The translations under genes were made by a program, and so were the position numbers. The notes below the pieces were generated by a model. That model did not search any database. It worked only from the letters and a program-made list of their open reading frames with translations, and was not told the origin of the DNA. This document shows, piece by piece, positions 10,855-22,119 of a stretch of 64,000 nt of DNA (the first letter of the stretch is position 1; every line of letters starts with the position of its first letter). The stretch is from Liriodendron chinense (Eukaryota; Streptophyta; Magnoliopsida; Magnoliales; Magnoliaceae): NCBI GenBank assembly GCA_003013855.2, contig PVNU02000866.1:1-64000 (forward strand). The letters are read 5' to 3'.

Positions 10855-12198
10855 GATGACATGTTTCCTGATGAACAACTTTTTAACGTCTACCAATTGC
10901 CATGGTATGCGGACATTGCTAACTATCTTGCTACAGGTGCAATCCCTATACATTGGAAAAAGCAAGATAAGGATAAGTTCTTCACTGAGGTGCGAAAATT
11001 CCTATGGGACGACCCATACTTATTCAAGTATTGTCCCGATCAAATCATAAGGAGATGTATGCCAGATGATGAACAACAAAGTATCATCTCCTTTTGTCAT
11101 TCACAGGCATGTGGTGGCCACTTTTTGGCTAAGAAGACCACGGCCAAAATTCTACAATGTGGGTTTTATTGGCCCACTATGTTCAAAGACACCCATGAGT
11201 TTTACAAAACATGTGAGCCTTGTCAGAAATTGGGTGGAATCTCCCATAGAAATATGATGCCACTCAATCCCATCTTAATAATTGAAATTTTTTATTGTTG
11301 GGGCATCGATTTCATGGGTCCATTCCCATCTTCTTTTGGAAACGTATATCTTGCTTGCCGTTGATTATGTGTCCAAATGGGTCGAGGCGATTCTATGCCG
11401 GAATAATGACCATAAAACAGTCATTCATTTCTTAAAAGAGAATATTCTTTTCTAGTTTGGAACACCTCGAGTCATTATAAGTGATGGAGGGTCTCACTTT
11501 TGTAATCGCCCATTTGAAACCTTAATGAAGAAATATGGCATAACACACACAAAGTGAGCACCCCCTATCACCCACAAACTAGTGGACAAGCTGAGATATC
11601 CAATAGGGAGATTAAACACATTTTGGAGAAACCGGTGAACCCCGATCACAAGGATTGGTCGTTTCGACTTACCGATGCACTTTGGGCTTACCGTACCTCT
11701 TTTAAGACCCCTATTGGAATGTCTCCCTATAGACTTGTCTATGGGAAGGCTTGTCACTTGCCTGTGGAGTTAGAACATAGGACATATTGGGGAATAAAGA
11801 AGATGAATTTTGATTCTGACAAGGCGAGCTTGTTGCGCAAACTTCAACTAAATGAACTTGCGGAAATTCGGAATGAAGCATATGAGAATGCGAGAATTTA
11901 CAAGGACAAGATGAAGGTGTTCCATGATAAGAAAATTCTTCGTACGACATTCACGATTAATCAAAAAGTCCTTCTGTATAATTCTCGCCTACATTTATTT
12001 CCGAGAAAATTGAGATCTCGATGGACCGGTCCCTACATTGTGTAAATGGTCTACCCATATGGGACCGTCGAGTTATTAAATCTAATGAACAACAACATAT
12101 TTAAGGCGAATGGTCAGCGATTAAAGCCATTCTTTGAGAAGTTTCCTTCAGAAGGTATGTCCATACCTCTGACTGATCTTGTGTATCAGGATGATTGA
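10855..12198 (+). pseudogene. pol: A1 integrase, broken
   Basis: The N-terminal zinc-binding H-H-C-C is seen in HSQACGGHF followed by CEPCQKL. The DDE core is complete in residues: WGIDFMGP (D), ISDGGSHFCN (D), SGQAEISNREI (E). The C-terminal part has WTGPYIV. Breaks: 2-nt deletion near 11345, stop at 11453-11455, an extra base near 11552, and TAA at 12043-12045 in place of CAA. The original end is the TGA at 12196-12198, matching A2. Confidence 0.9.
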
Positions 12199-13332
12199 TC
12201 TCCTAGTCTGATGGAGGTATAGAGTAGTTAGGATTAGGATTTGGTTGCTTTTGTTTATTTTTTTCATAGGTTTGTTAGAAGGAGGAAGAATTCCACTTTT
12301 CACTCTCTCAGGTACTATCATTCCTCACCCCCTTTTATTTTAATTGCTCTCATGTTTTGCTCATTGCACATCTTTTACATTGAGGACAATGCAAGATTTG
12401 GTTGGGGGGTGTGTAGGATTACTTAGATGAATCCAGCGTTTTGTAACATTTTGAGCAATTATATAGAAATTTTTTGATTTTTCTAAAAATTCAAAACTCT
12501 TTTGGAAAACTTTGTTTCTAATCATTTAAGATGGTATGAGCATGAGAGGAGGAGATATGAAGTGTATGATGTTGTAAGTCTTGAACTTCTCTTACCATAA
12601 TGGTTTTATATATGAATTCCCCTATTTATGTGATTGATAGAAAATTTGAACACTCTTACACCTAGTTCACATCACACAATTTTCATGGGTTGAAGGGATT
12701 ATGTGATTTGTGGATTAGCTAGAATTTGATTTAAGGTGTTGAGAAACCAAGCCGGGGTACTTTGTCCATCCTTGTCCATGGGAAAATAACGAAAGATATG
12801 GATTTCTAAAAATCCTATCTAATTTAAAAGAAAAGGGAAAAGGAAGGATGAAATTGGGAATGATGGAAAAATGGTGGAAATTTTCGATTAGGGCTACCTA
12901 TTACCAACCGGGGGATGGTCTACCCATAACCAAAGCCGGAAATGGGACGTAGTGTGAAAGCTGTCGGAAGGACAGTAAGGCAAATTCCTGTCATTGTCTT
13001 GTGTTGCTCTATATACCTTGAGATCTATAGTCTAGTTGATCTATGAAGAAAATAATCCTGGAAACTCATGAGATGTAGTTTCACTATGCACACTAGGTTG
13101 AATTGTTCAAGTTCTTCTATTTATCAACCAATCAGCGGGAATTTCATGTGGACACTTATTATGCTTTGAGAGTTTACGGTTTCAACCTCTATCACCTAAT
13201 TTTTCTGATTCTTACACTTGTATGGCTTGGGATGTAACAAAGAATAGTTTCTGAGGGAGAGTTGAGTTTTGGAAGAATGAATGGTTTTACGCATGTTTTG
13301 CTCGGGACTAGCAAAATGCTGGTTGGGGGGTG
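12199..13332 (+). other. A1 3' non-coding tail with two polypurine tracts
   Basis: No env-like ORF. GGTTGGGGGGTG occurs at 12400-12411 and again at 13321-13332. The second directly abuts the 3' LTR and is the expected PPT. The upstream copy follows a conserved CATTGAGGACAATGCAAGAT block that is also found in A2 and A3. Confidence 0.8.
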
Positions 13333-14902
13333 TGTTGAGCTCTTAATTGTGCATATTCTAACCCCAATTCATCACTCATTATGCAAGGTTTTCATGATTT
13401 ATAGACTAATCTAATGCATGGATTTATGATTGTAGGGATGCGAGAGAGGATTCATCAAATTGAAGACTTAAAGACGCCATTTACAAGCAAAGAAGATCAA
13501 AGGACTAAGCGTCAAAGGATGAAAGAAAGAAGTTAGAGAAAAGAAGAAAGAAAGCAGAAGAATGTGCCTAGGACCGGTCGACCATAGCCCAGGACCGGTC
13601 GTCCGACCGGTCCTATCACTCAATAGAGGGACCCTGTGGCCACAACTCACTGGACTGTCCAAGACCGATCGTACGACCGGTCGTCCACTGCTCAGACCGG
13701 TCGTGCAACCGGTCCTTGAATTAAATTTGTGGAATCGAAATTTCTCAAAACTCTCTGGACGTTTTTCGCACTTTTGCGATCGGTCGTGCGACCGGTCGTC
13801 CTGGCGCTCAGACCGGTCGTGCGACCGATTGTTTGCGTAATGATGCGTGTTCTTCAAGCTCCGGTTTTCTCTGCGCAGTGTGTAACCTTACACAAATTTT
13901 GAAAGATTCCGACGTTGCGGAGCTTCCCCACTATAAAAGGACACCTAGGGGCTCTTCCTAGGGCATCGAAGAACAGATTAAGCACGGTGGGAGGCGGCGG
14001 AAGTGGATTTCGGAGTTCCACAACTCCTCCTAGTTTGTTTGTTGTTTTTATGTTTTCCTTAGTTTGTTTCATGTTTCCTTGGATCATTAAAGGCTAAACC
14101 TCTTAGTTATGGCTAAGAGGTGAAGCTTGTAGTGAATTTAAGATGTTTCAATTCGTTTAAGTTGGTTTTAAGTTGGATTTCATGTTTAAGAACAATGGTT
14201 TAAAGTTTAATTCAAGTTTTAAGTAGTTTTTCTTAGTCTTATGATGACTCATGGATGTTTGGAAGAAGTGCTTGAGTTCTTAATTGTTGTGAACTAATCT
14301 AGACCTGTATGATCTGAGGAATCGGAATACGCTCTAGATTCATGATCTTCATGTGGGAACTTCCTGCCAAAGTTCTATTTTCTAGATTTCTGAACTATGT
14401 GAGACTATGTATGTGATTTGAATCAAGTTCAAATCATAATCTAGTTTTGTCTTGTGACAGGATTTAATGATGTTTATGATTGTGATCTTAGCCTATTGGA
14501 ATTGGGACTGACCTATGCAATTGAGTATGCTTATCCTAGCTTGCATTGAGTGAATCATATACATGGATCTTACATATGGAAGATTGTTGGTTTAACTGAT
14601 CTATCATCCGAATAGATAGATCTTAATTTCGATTCTAGTTGAGAAAGTGTGAGACCAAAGCGAATTGAGCATCAAGGAATGCTACAAGTGGATCCTTAAA
14701 CCCCCAGTGCCTTTTTATTAATTGATTACTTCAGTTTAGTTCAAAATTGCTATTTACATCAATCTTCTTAAAATCTGGTTGTTTGCTTTTCAATAGAAAC
14801 TATTGGAAGTATTTGTGAATTCCTACATAAGTCCCTGTTAATCGACCTTGATCTTACCGAGATTATTACTACATCGCAACCCTACACTTGGGGAAGCGAA
14901 CA
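13333..14902 (+). repeat. A1 3' LTR
   Basis: 1570 bp. TATAAAA at 13932-13938, palindrome array at about 13571-13830. It ends AAGCGAACA, followed by TSD ACACT. Confidence 0.95.
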
Positions 14903-14907
14903 ACACT

Positions 14908-15493
14908 CTTTGATGGCTTGGGTGCATGTGAGAGGGTGCAGGTGCCTAGGCTCCACCTTGGGCGCATGGTGCCCCACTACTTAGCCAAATTTTCTGAATT
15001 CTGGCATTTCCTTCGCCCTTGGTGAAAAACTCACGCATTTGGCTCCATTCTCAGCCGATTTCGGTGCTGTTTGTGGCTGTCTTACTCAATGCTCAAGTAT
15101 GATTAAGACTTAGTGCTTAGGTTTCATAATATGCTACTTATGTTGGTCTTTGATGGCTTGCGACTGCTCCTTCAAGCGGCTCTATGATGTGCACTTCCGA
15201 GCGGGCGCACATGCATCATTTGGGGTTAGTGCGAATTTGCAAGCACTCCAAGTGTACATGTAGGGCTACTACTATATTTCTACGCTATGATATGTGCGCG
15301 CTTGTTTGTCAGATGTGTGCTCGAATTCCATGTTTCCATATTGCTGTGGGTCATGACTTTATGCTTGTATTTACTGACGTGTTTTGTGTGTGAAATTCGT
15401 GATTAAATGATGCGATGCTTACCTTATTGTGTTGCTTGTTGCATGCGTTGGTGTTCTGTTTGATACACTTTTGTTTACGTGTTGCAGTGAATC
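14908..15493 (+). other. L2 internal leader continued, no gene
   Basis: Resumes L2 after A1. It aligns with L1 from about 22990 (CACTACTTAGCCAAATT versus CAACACTTAGCCAAATT). It probably holds the 5' untranslated region of the PMD gene. A GTGTTGCAG just before the ATG at 15494 could be a splice acceptor. Confidence 0.5.
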
Positions 15494-16080
15494 ATGGAAA
15501 CAGCAGCAGGATCTTCCGACGAAGATTCCGAGTCGCAAGTTTCTGGTTCTTCCTCTGCGCAACGAGGGAAGAAGAGGACGGTTGAAGATACTGTTGATCC
15601 ATCCTCGGTAGAACGTCGCTCGTAATCCTTTGGGATGATTGAATCAGAAGTGAAAGATTTCTCTGACCATATTAAGCAGCTCCCTCGTGAAATATTACTG
15701 CGTATTTACATAGATAACACTGCGCTTGAGACTCCTTCACAAGGGACTGAGCAGGAATGGTCTGCTTGGTATTGTCAGCTTACTAGTACTCTGGATGCTG
15801 TCAACGCAGGTCCTAGTGCGCACGGCCAACATTCCGAGGATGATCAGGAAGGTCAGAAGAAGAAGAGACAAAGTCGAGGTAAGAAGCCAGCTGAGGGAGT
15901 CGACCAGGCAGAGCAATCGCCACAACTCGTTGATCCGAAGGAGCGGATGAAGATCGGATACAATAGAAACAAGATCATTACGATGTGTGGTTTCTCCATT
16001 GTCAACCCTTATACCGACTGAGTCATCCTACATGAAAAATCTCTTACGAGGCATAGGCCCTTCCCGAGTATCAACCATCC
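15494..16080 (+). pseudogene. N-terminal part of antisense PMD-family gene (L2 copy)
   Basis: Frame starting METAAGSSDEDSES, then KDFSDHIKQLPREILLRIYID, EQEWSAWYCQLTS and a basic QKKKRQSRGKK stretch. The L1 copy (from 23535) is collinear. Two in-frame stops: TAA at 15623-15625, and TGA at 16019-16021 where L1 has CGA. Homology to L1 ends abruptly at about 16080, before the PMD core, where gag sequence of H begins. Only the less-conserved N-terminal region is left. Its function in the element is unknown. It is antisense to the L2 LTR. Confidence 0.75.
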
Positions 16081-17220
16081 CACAGCCACAACCACCTCGA
16101 TAACAGCAACAGTTTAGGGGGAATGGCCAATACTCATATCAGGATAGGCAGAATTACAGGGAGCTTAGGAAATTCACTCCTCTCACTCAGCCACTCAGTC
16201 AAGTTATGACTATGTTGGTACAAAAACAGTTACTCACCCTAATGGCACCCAGGCCTCCTCCAAATTCTCTGCCTCCGAATTACCAAGAAAATGAGTATTG
16301 TGCCTACCATCAAGGGCGTGGCCACACCATTGATCGATGCATGACTCTGAAGAATGCCATACAAGATCTGATTGATGACCGCAAGATCGTCATCTCGATC
16401 CCCGGAACTCCTCCAGTGGCTTCCACCAACATCCTTCAGAATCCTTTGCCTCAGCATTCGATGGACCCCAATTCGTCTCGAGGCCCTGCCGTCAACAGCA
16501 TAAAAGAAGGAGAGCGTCTCGATCACTTCTTCTCCCCTGTTCGGTCAATTCATGCTTACACTTATGGGCCAACAAATCCTCCTCCGATCTTACAAGGGGT
16601 AAACCCCTTTCCTCCTTCAGTCTCCGAGCCATTAGTACTCGAAGGAGCACCTCCATATGATGCACCAGTTGTTCAAGGGCTTGTCCCTTTGCAAGGGGCA
16701 CCTTATAGTCATCATGTTGGGAGCCGGTCATCCTGGAAGGAATACAGTCATACATCGAGCCCACATACGAACCTGTCATTTTGCAAGGGGCAATTTCAGC
16801 TCAAGAACAATCCAATCCGTAATGGAGGGATTATATTCATCAGCAGCAAGAACCCATTGTCTTGGAAGGGGCTCCTCCGATCAAGCCAGTCATATTGCAA
16901 GGGGCAGGTTCTGTCCCCAAGTCACAAAGACATCCCGGAGGTGTGTCAATCACACTCAACAGTTGAGCCGAATAGAGAAACCCCCTGCCATATCAAGAGG
17001 ACCAGTGTTCATTCCATGTGAACCTCCTGCTCCAGGAACAATCAAGCCGGGACCACGACCTTATGTGATCTATGAAGACAAGCATCGATATTATCCCTTC
17101 AGCACAGGCAACAATGTAGTCCTCAAGGCAAAAGCTCCATATGAGGAAGATCTGGTATCCACACCAGCACCTGTTGCAAGAACCAATGGTCTTAGAAAGC
17201 AGAGGAGAGGAAAATTATAA
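16081..17220 (+). pseudogene. gag: H gag, C-terminal part, broken
   Basis: The zinc knuckle CAYHQGRGHTIDRC (C-X2-H-X4-H-X4-C, near 16299-16340) is the variant typical of Tat/Ogre gag, followed by LKNAIQDLIDD. A proline-rich tail with recurring LQG/LEGAPP units follows. The frame used by 16206-17021 gives way to another (16657-17220) that carries FIPCEPPAPGTIKPGPRPYV, so there is a frameshift in the tail. An in-frame stop near 16118 lies before the knuckle. The capsid N-terminus is missing. Confidence 0.8.
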
Positions 17221-17444
17221 AGAAGTCCCGTGGCACTATCTGGAATGTGCAGAGGTAGGAAACATGAATCCCAATGGGCGTTGCATCCGAAGAGATAATC
17301 AAAACAGAGGAGATCCCAAAGGCGCTCTCTCGGGCCTCGGCAATAAAAAACAAAGCTGCATATGATGCAGCAACTTAGCTCAAGTCAATCCCTGCCCAAA
17401 TCTCGGTATGGGAACTACTTTACACATCTTACATACATCGAGAA
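17221..17444 (+). other. H gag-protease spacer
   Basis: Coding remnant in mixed frames with stops, no recognised domain. Confidence 0.4.
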
Positions 17445-18263
17445 ATGTTTTCTAAAACCCTAAGCGATGCTCATGTCTCCTCCAATACAGCACCTGAAAT
17501 GATAGCATTGATGATTGGACAGCTCCTGGCTCCGCGCGCCATCACCTTCACTGATAATGAGTTACCACCAGAAGGGAGCGACCATGGGCGATCCTTCAAC
17601 ATAGCCTTACGATACAAAAACCTCTATGTCCCGCTGGTCCTTATCGATAACGGCTCAAGCTTAAATGTCTACCCGCTCAAGACTGTAGAATGCCTGGGAA
17701 TCACTCCCTCCTCATTCCGATCCAGCATCATGTACATCAGAGCATTCGACAACACCCGCCGATCAGTGGAAGGAGAAGTCGACATAGAGGTACAGATAGG
17801 TCCAAAAATCTCCACCATCACATTCCAAATCCTGGATATATTAGCCTCTTTCAACATGTTGCTCAGACGGCCTTGGCTGCATAAGGTAGGAGCTGTGCCA
17901 TCAACCCTGCATCAACGGGTGAAGTATATCTGTGGAAATCAAGTGATCTCCGTCCATACAGAGAAGGAGCTCATCATTCCTTCCAATGCTGCTGCCACTA
18001 AACTAGATATCCCTGTCATCGACATCCAACACTCTGAAGAAGATGTCTCATTTCATAGTTTTAAATTCGAGATTGTAAATGCTATCGCCAATCCGGAACC
18101 GATAAGCGTGGATCGTGTCTTTTCACCAGCAGAACGTTTGAGCCTCAAGTATCGGATGAAGAATCATTTCGAGTCCAGAAAGATACCGCTGGTATATAAT
18201 CAATGCAAATGGGGACTTGGGTACAGGGTAATCTTCATGGACAAAAGAAGGAAGAAATTTTGA
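17445..18263 (+). pseudogene. pol: H aspartic protease
   Basis: A 272-residue open frame. Active-site region LVLIDNGSSLNVYPL (Asp codon at 17646-17648; the family usually has DGGS, here DNGSS). SFNMLLRRPWLHKVGAVPS corresponds to the Ogre-family LGRPW...AVPSSLHQ block. It would process the gag-pol polyprotein. It ends in a frameshifted region after GYRVIFMDK. The open frame survives although the neighbouring domains are broken. Confidence 0.85.
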
Positions 18264-18767
18264 TGCTCACCCATTCAATTCATCAGGCCAGGAGAGCCTT
18301 GCAGAGATCCAAAAGGAAATCAACTGACTGCACTACGCAAAGTCCTCTTGATGAGCCTAGCTTGGGCCATATGGCCCCTCATTCGATGGGACTGGATCCT
18401 TGAACCATCTAAGCCTCCAGAAGAAGGAGAAGACAAAGATAAAGAAGAAAGTCAAATACAACAGCTTCAGGACCAGGGTACTCTGATACTTGCTCTCGAC
18501 CAGGGGCACAACCTGCCCACTTCAATTCCAATCAACCAGGGGCACAACCTGCCCACCTCAGCATCGATCAATAAGGGGCGCGACCCACCCATCTCTACAG
18601 AAGCAACATCATCAACCATCAGCCTGGGGCAGAAGCAGCCCATCCATTGGAACAAGAAAGGGAAATGGCCAGCCCTGGATTGGTCCGATGTCCAGATTCC
18701 GAACTTGTGTCTCGCTATGGAACTAGACGAACTACAATGTGAGGTAAGTGATCCGGGAGGGACTTAG
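18264..18767 (+). pseudogene. H post-protease linker with short peptide repeats
   Basis: The acidic EPSKPPEEGEDKDKEES stretch is followed by tandem units DQGHNLPTSIPI, NQGHNLPTSASI, NKGRDPPIS (18497-18600, about 39 bp each). There is no catalytic domain. Ogre-like elements carry a long variable segment, often with a spliced intron, between protease and RT. I cannot place splice sites. Confidence 0.55.
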
Positions 18768-19063
18768 TATGACTCAGATCTCGAACCCAACCAGTGAGAA
18801 ATCATCGTCATTGGACTAGACTGTGATTCTTCCCCCAAATCATTAACCCCCATCTCTCTAAGGGAGGGAGTGTGGGGTCTTAAATGGTCATCCGTTCCCC
18901 TAACTTCTGAATCAGCCAGTAAGTCATCTGAGGGCTCTGGCTTCTAAAAAAATGCCGATTTAAGCAGCGAGTGGAACTTTAGGATAAGCTGGGATTAATC
19001 ATGGTCTACAATGCCCGCTTGTTCAAGGTCCCATGAATTTCAAAAATCTAAAAAAATAAAAAA
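18768..19063. other. H non-coding stretch before L1 insertion
   Basis: No frame. It ends in A-rich sequence and then TSD CTTTC. Confidence 0.5.
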
Positions 19064-19659
19064 CTTTCTGTTAGAACTAGAAAAATCGCTGCTCATCAGC
19101 AGTCCTTTTCTGTGTTTCATTATTCTGGGGGAATTCTGAGTATAGAGACATTCATAAACAGTCATAAGCAATCACAGAGTGTATGCAAGGGAGATATCGC
19201 AAAGCTAATTTTATTCCAGAGATTCTGAGATCTTTCACATTCCAGGCTGTGATACCGGTCACGAGCCATTAATTACATCAATGGATGATCACCCTTGATT
19301 AAAAGGCAAAAATAAATGAATGCATGCATCATAGACAAGTTAAATAAAGTATTAAGAAAGCATGAATGTAAATGAAAACAAATCACAAACAACATAGATT
19401 TTTACGTGGAGACCCTTGCGGGAGAAAATCACGGCACAAAGCGACAGGATTCCACTATGAATGTAGTTATACAATAGATGGAATATTAGAAAGAAAGCCC
19501 GGATAGATCGAGCAAGTAATTTAAATCGTCAGGGATTATGATCTTGAGTTCATGGTCGTATAAACCTATTTGTTTTCTTGTTATAGACTGAACCACATTT
19601 CTTAGACAAGCCGGATGTCTATGTCCCATTTTCTTTCGGATTGTCCGGGTTGAGAGACT

Positions 19660-19980
19660 GTCAGGATTCGAGTGGTGCAACTCTGGGCCCGCGCCTGTTA
19701 CTGTGAATAGGTGACCGCTGAAATACACGATCCTCGAATGTTGGTCGGCATAACCCAAGGCCAACGCCCGTATTTTTATGAAGGGTGACCTTAGGAGAGC
19801 ACTCCACAACGTTCCCGGACGAGGTTTTTAATCGAGTGGTGCAACTCTGGGCCCGCGCCTGTTACTGTGAATAGGTGACCACTGGAATACACGAACATCG
19901 AAATGTTGGTCGGTATAACCTAAAGCTCGTGCCTGTTACTGTGAACAGGTGACCTTAGGAAAGCAATCGCAACTGCCTCA
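19660..19980. repeat. Imperfect LTR-internal repeat (GTGCAACTCTGGGC units)
   Basis: Blocks GTGCAACTCTGGGCCCGCGC, TGTTACTGTGAATAGGTGACC and ATGTTGGTCGG each occur two or three times with variable spacing. The block is also present at 31170-31500 in the other L1 LTR. It is the counterpart of the 71-bp repeat of L2. Confidence 0.7.
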
Positions 19981-20479
19981 TCAGCTCAACCGACGGACCT
20001 GTTGTCGATGGGTAGGGCATCGACTGTCTTTTCTATAGTGAAAATCCATAGCAAGATGTTTCAAGATTAGTTAGAACTCTTTGTTTGTGGCTTCTCGTGG
20101 TAACCATAACCCCTTAGGTTTAGCCTCAGACCTTTATCCGGGATGAATAGAGCTTTATATAATAAAGTAAATGTATTTCTTCTGGAGTCGGGCGACTCGT
20201 CTTCGAGAACATTCTTTCTTCTGAGTATTTTCAATGATCTATTTGGGATCAAATACGCTTTATCGAGCCAAGATCTTTTGAGGGTTTTAATATTCAATAG
20301 GCTGGATCGACTGTTTCCGATGCTGCAAACGGCTAAGTATAGGGTCCGATGGGTACCCACATATGTCAATTTCTTATGAATAATGGGGATCGGTGCCCCG
20401 TAAATGCTTAACTCGGCTGTTGGATAGCCTGAGTACTTCAGCTTTGCCTTGGCCTTTTTGAGATCGCGGTTGATTTCAT

Positions 20480-20870
20480 CTGACATCAGTCAATTTTCAA
20501 GCCAACAGGGCACTTCCTAGGGCTGAAAATGACTAAGTAGTGGACCTGCTTGCGGTTTGATTAAGAAAATCGGTGAGTGTTATCGATAACCATCTTTGAA
20601 CAGGGGTGGATTACGTCCACGAAGATCGCGGTGCGATCGCGTTTCGATTTGCTTAACAGAAGTCGATTTTCGGGCCAACAGGGCACTTCCCAAGGCTGGA
20701 AATGACTAAGTAGTGGACCTGTTTGCAGTCTAATCAGGAAAATCGGTGAATATCATCGATGACCGTCTTGGAACAAGGGTGGATTATGTCCACGAGGATC
20801 ACGGTGCGATCGCGTTTCGATTCGCTTAGCAGAAGTCAATTTTCAGGCCAACAGGGCACTTCCCAGGGTA
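20480..20870. repeat. 172-bp tandem repeat in L1 LTR
   Basis: GCCAACAGGGCACTTCC recurs at about 20502, 20674 and 20847 (period 172-173 bp), with GACTAAGTAGTGGACCTG and GTGGATTA(C/T)GTCCACGA in each unit. It is conserved in the other LTR (about 31990-32390) and, with fewer units, in L2 (about 2040-2300). Confidence 0.85.
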
Positions 20871-21179
20871 TTCGAGGGTCCTGAGATTAGATAACTTCGC
20901 CTCGATGCATGATTATGGTGTATCATGTCATGTAAAAGAAAAGTTTCCCTCTCGGGCTCGGTCCAATTCCTCACGATTCTTCTCGTTTTCGGCCGTTTTT
21001 TGCTCTTTTGGAGGGATTTTTCGGAGCTGCCAAATTGGTTAGTCATTTTGGACCAAAACACTGATTTGAGCCACTTATCATTGACCATTAAAGAATCTGA
21101 TCTAGTGGATGGATAGATCTCATCGAGACGCATCTAGGAGAGGCGATTTCATCAAAATTCGATCTTGGACGAAGGCGAG

Positions 21180-21970
21180 GCGCATGATTGAAGGCCCACC
21201 CCTCCAAGCAGCGTCCAGGCTCATGGAGGGGTGTATGCAGGCGCATGTGATACTGATGCAGGTGCATGTGGTGATGTACATGCTAACAGGCGCATGTGGT
21301 TGGGGAGCAGGCGCATGTCTCATCTCCCGGCGCATGTGGCCCTGTTTTTCATGGAAAAAAGAGGAACCGGAAGCAATCCCGGTGCATGTGGTGGTGCACA
21401 TGCGCCTGGACCCAAATAGTGGGCGCATGTCCCTTGTGGACTTAGTGAATTTCAGGATTTTTTGATGGGAAAAGCTAGCGCATGTGGTGGAATAAGCCGG
21501 CGCATGTGGGGGAAAAGCCGGCGCATGTGCCCAACACTTAGAAAAATTTTAGGATTTTCCTCCGAACTTGGGATTCTGGAGAGGAAATCCCTTTCTGGCA
21601 AGGGATTCCGGCGAGGGAATCCACTCCGGCCAAGGCATCCGGTGAGGGGAAACAAAGCGAGCACATGTGGTGCTTACATCACTCTGAGGTCGGCAGGGGA
21701 TGATCTCGTGCTGATGAAATGAAGTGACTTCAGTATTTATAGGGGGTAATCGAGTTCGGGTCTGGTCCGGTGGGTATTTCCAGGCGCATGTGGAAAAAAT
21801 CAGGTCAAGCGCATGTGAAAAAAATGCACCAACCGCATGTGGAGGATTTCAGGCGCATGTCCTTTTCCAGCGCTTTTCTCGGTGCTTTCCGGCAAAGCAT
21901 TCAATTCACTCCCTTTCATCAATAGGGTGTAGGCGTATGTGGTGGGAGGCCAGGCGCATGTCCTTTGTCG
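21180..21970 (-). repeat. Cluster of CACATGCGCC motifs around the LTR TATA box
   Basis: At least twelve copies of GCGCATGT, mostly in the context GGCGCATGTG, plus variants GTGCATGTG. They flank the TATA box at 21734-21741 on both sides. The same clusters occur at 32740-33530 and in L2 (2690-3430). All face the same way (sense strand CACATGCGCC), as expected for a repeated protein-binding site or an amplified short repeat. Confidence 0.8.
21734..21741 (-). promoter_or_regulatory. L1 LTR TATA box (left LTR)
   Basis: TATAAATA on minus, conserved at 33298-33305 and 3089-3096. Confidence 0.55.
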
Positions 21971-22119
21971 GCACTTTCCCACTACTTAGCCAGATTTTTA
22001 GGATTCCAGTACTTAAAAAATTTCAGGATTTCAGCTCTGTCGGGAGACCTCCAAAGGACAGCTACCTTTTTTAGACATGCACTCACTGTCGCCAAGCCAC
22101 TTTTAGGCTAGGATTAATC

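Larger units (their letters stand above)
4603..14902 (+). mobile_element. A1: complete but decayed Athila-type LTR retrotransposon
   Basis: Two LTRs (4603-6174 and 13333-14902) begin TGTTGAGCTC and end AAGCGAACA. The TSD is GCACT (4598-4602) versus ACACT (14903-14907), one transition apart. Between them lie a PBS resembling the tRNA-Asp type used by Athila, gag-protease-RT-RNase H-integrase in that order, a roughly 1.1-kb non-coding tail and a PPT. There is no env-like ORF. It sits inside L2 internal sequence. The two LTRs differ visibly (about six differences in the first 130 bp), so it is clearly older than A2. Confidence 0.95.
16081..19063 (+). mobile_element. H, left piece: Tat/Ogre-type element (gag to post-protease)
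   Basis: Plus-strand remnant with gag zinc knuckle, protease and the long spacer typical before RT in Ogre-like elements. No left LTR, PBS or gag start: the left edge is a direct fusion with L2 at 16080/16081. It stops at TSD CTTTC (19064-19068), where L1 is inserted, and resumes at 34395. Confidence 0.85.

Noticed and set aside
14908..19063. L2 and H as one element with a sense PMD-gag gene
   Set aside because: The L2 LTR, PPT and L1 comparison show opposite orientation to H, and L1 continues with PMD sequence where L2 switches to gag.
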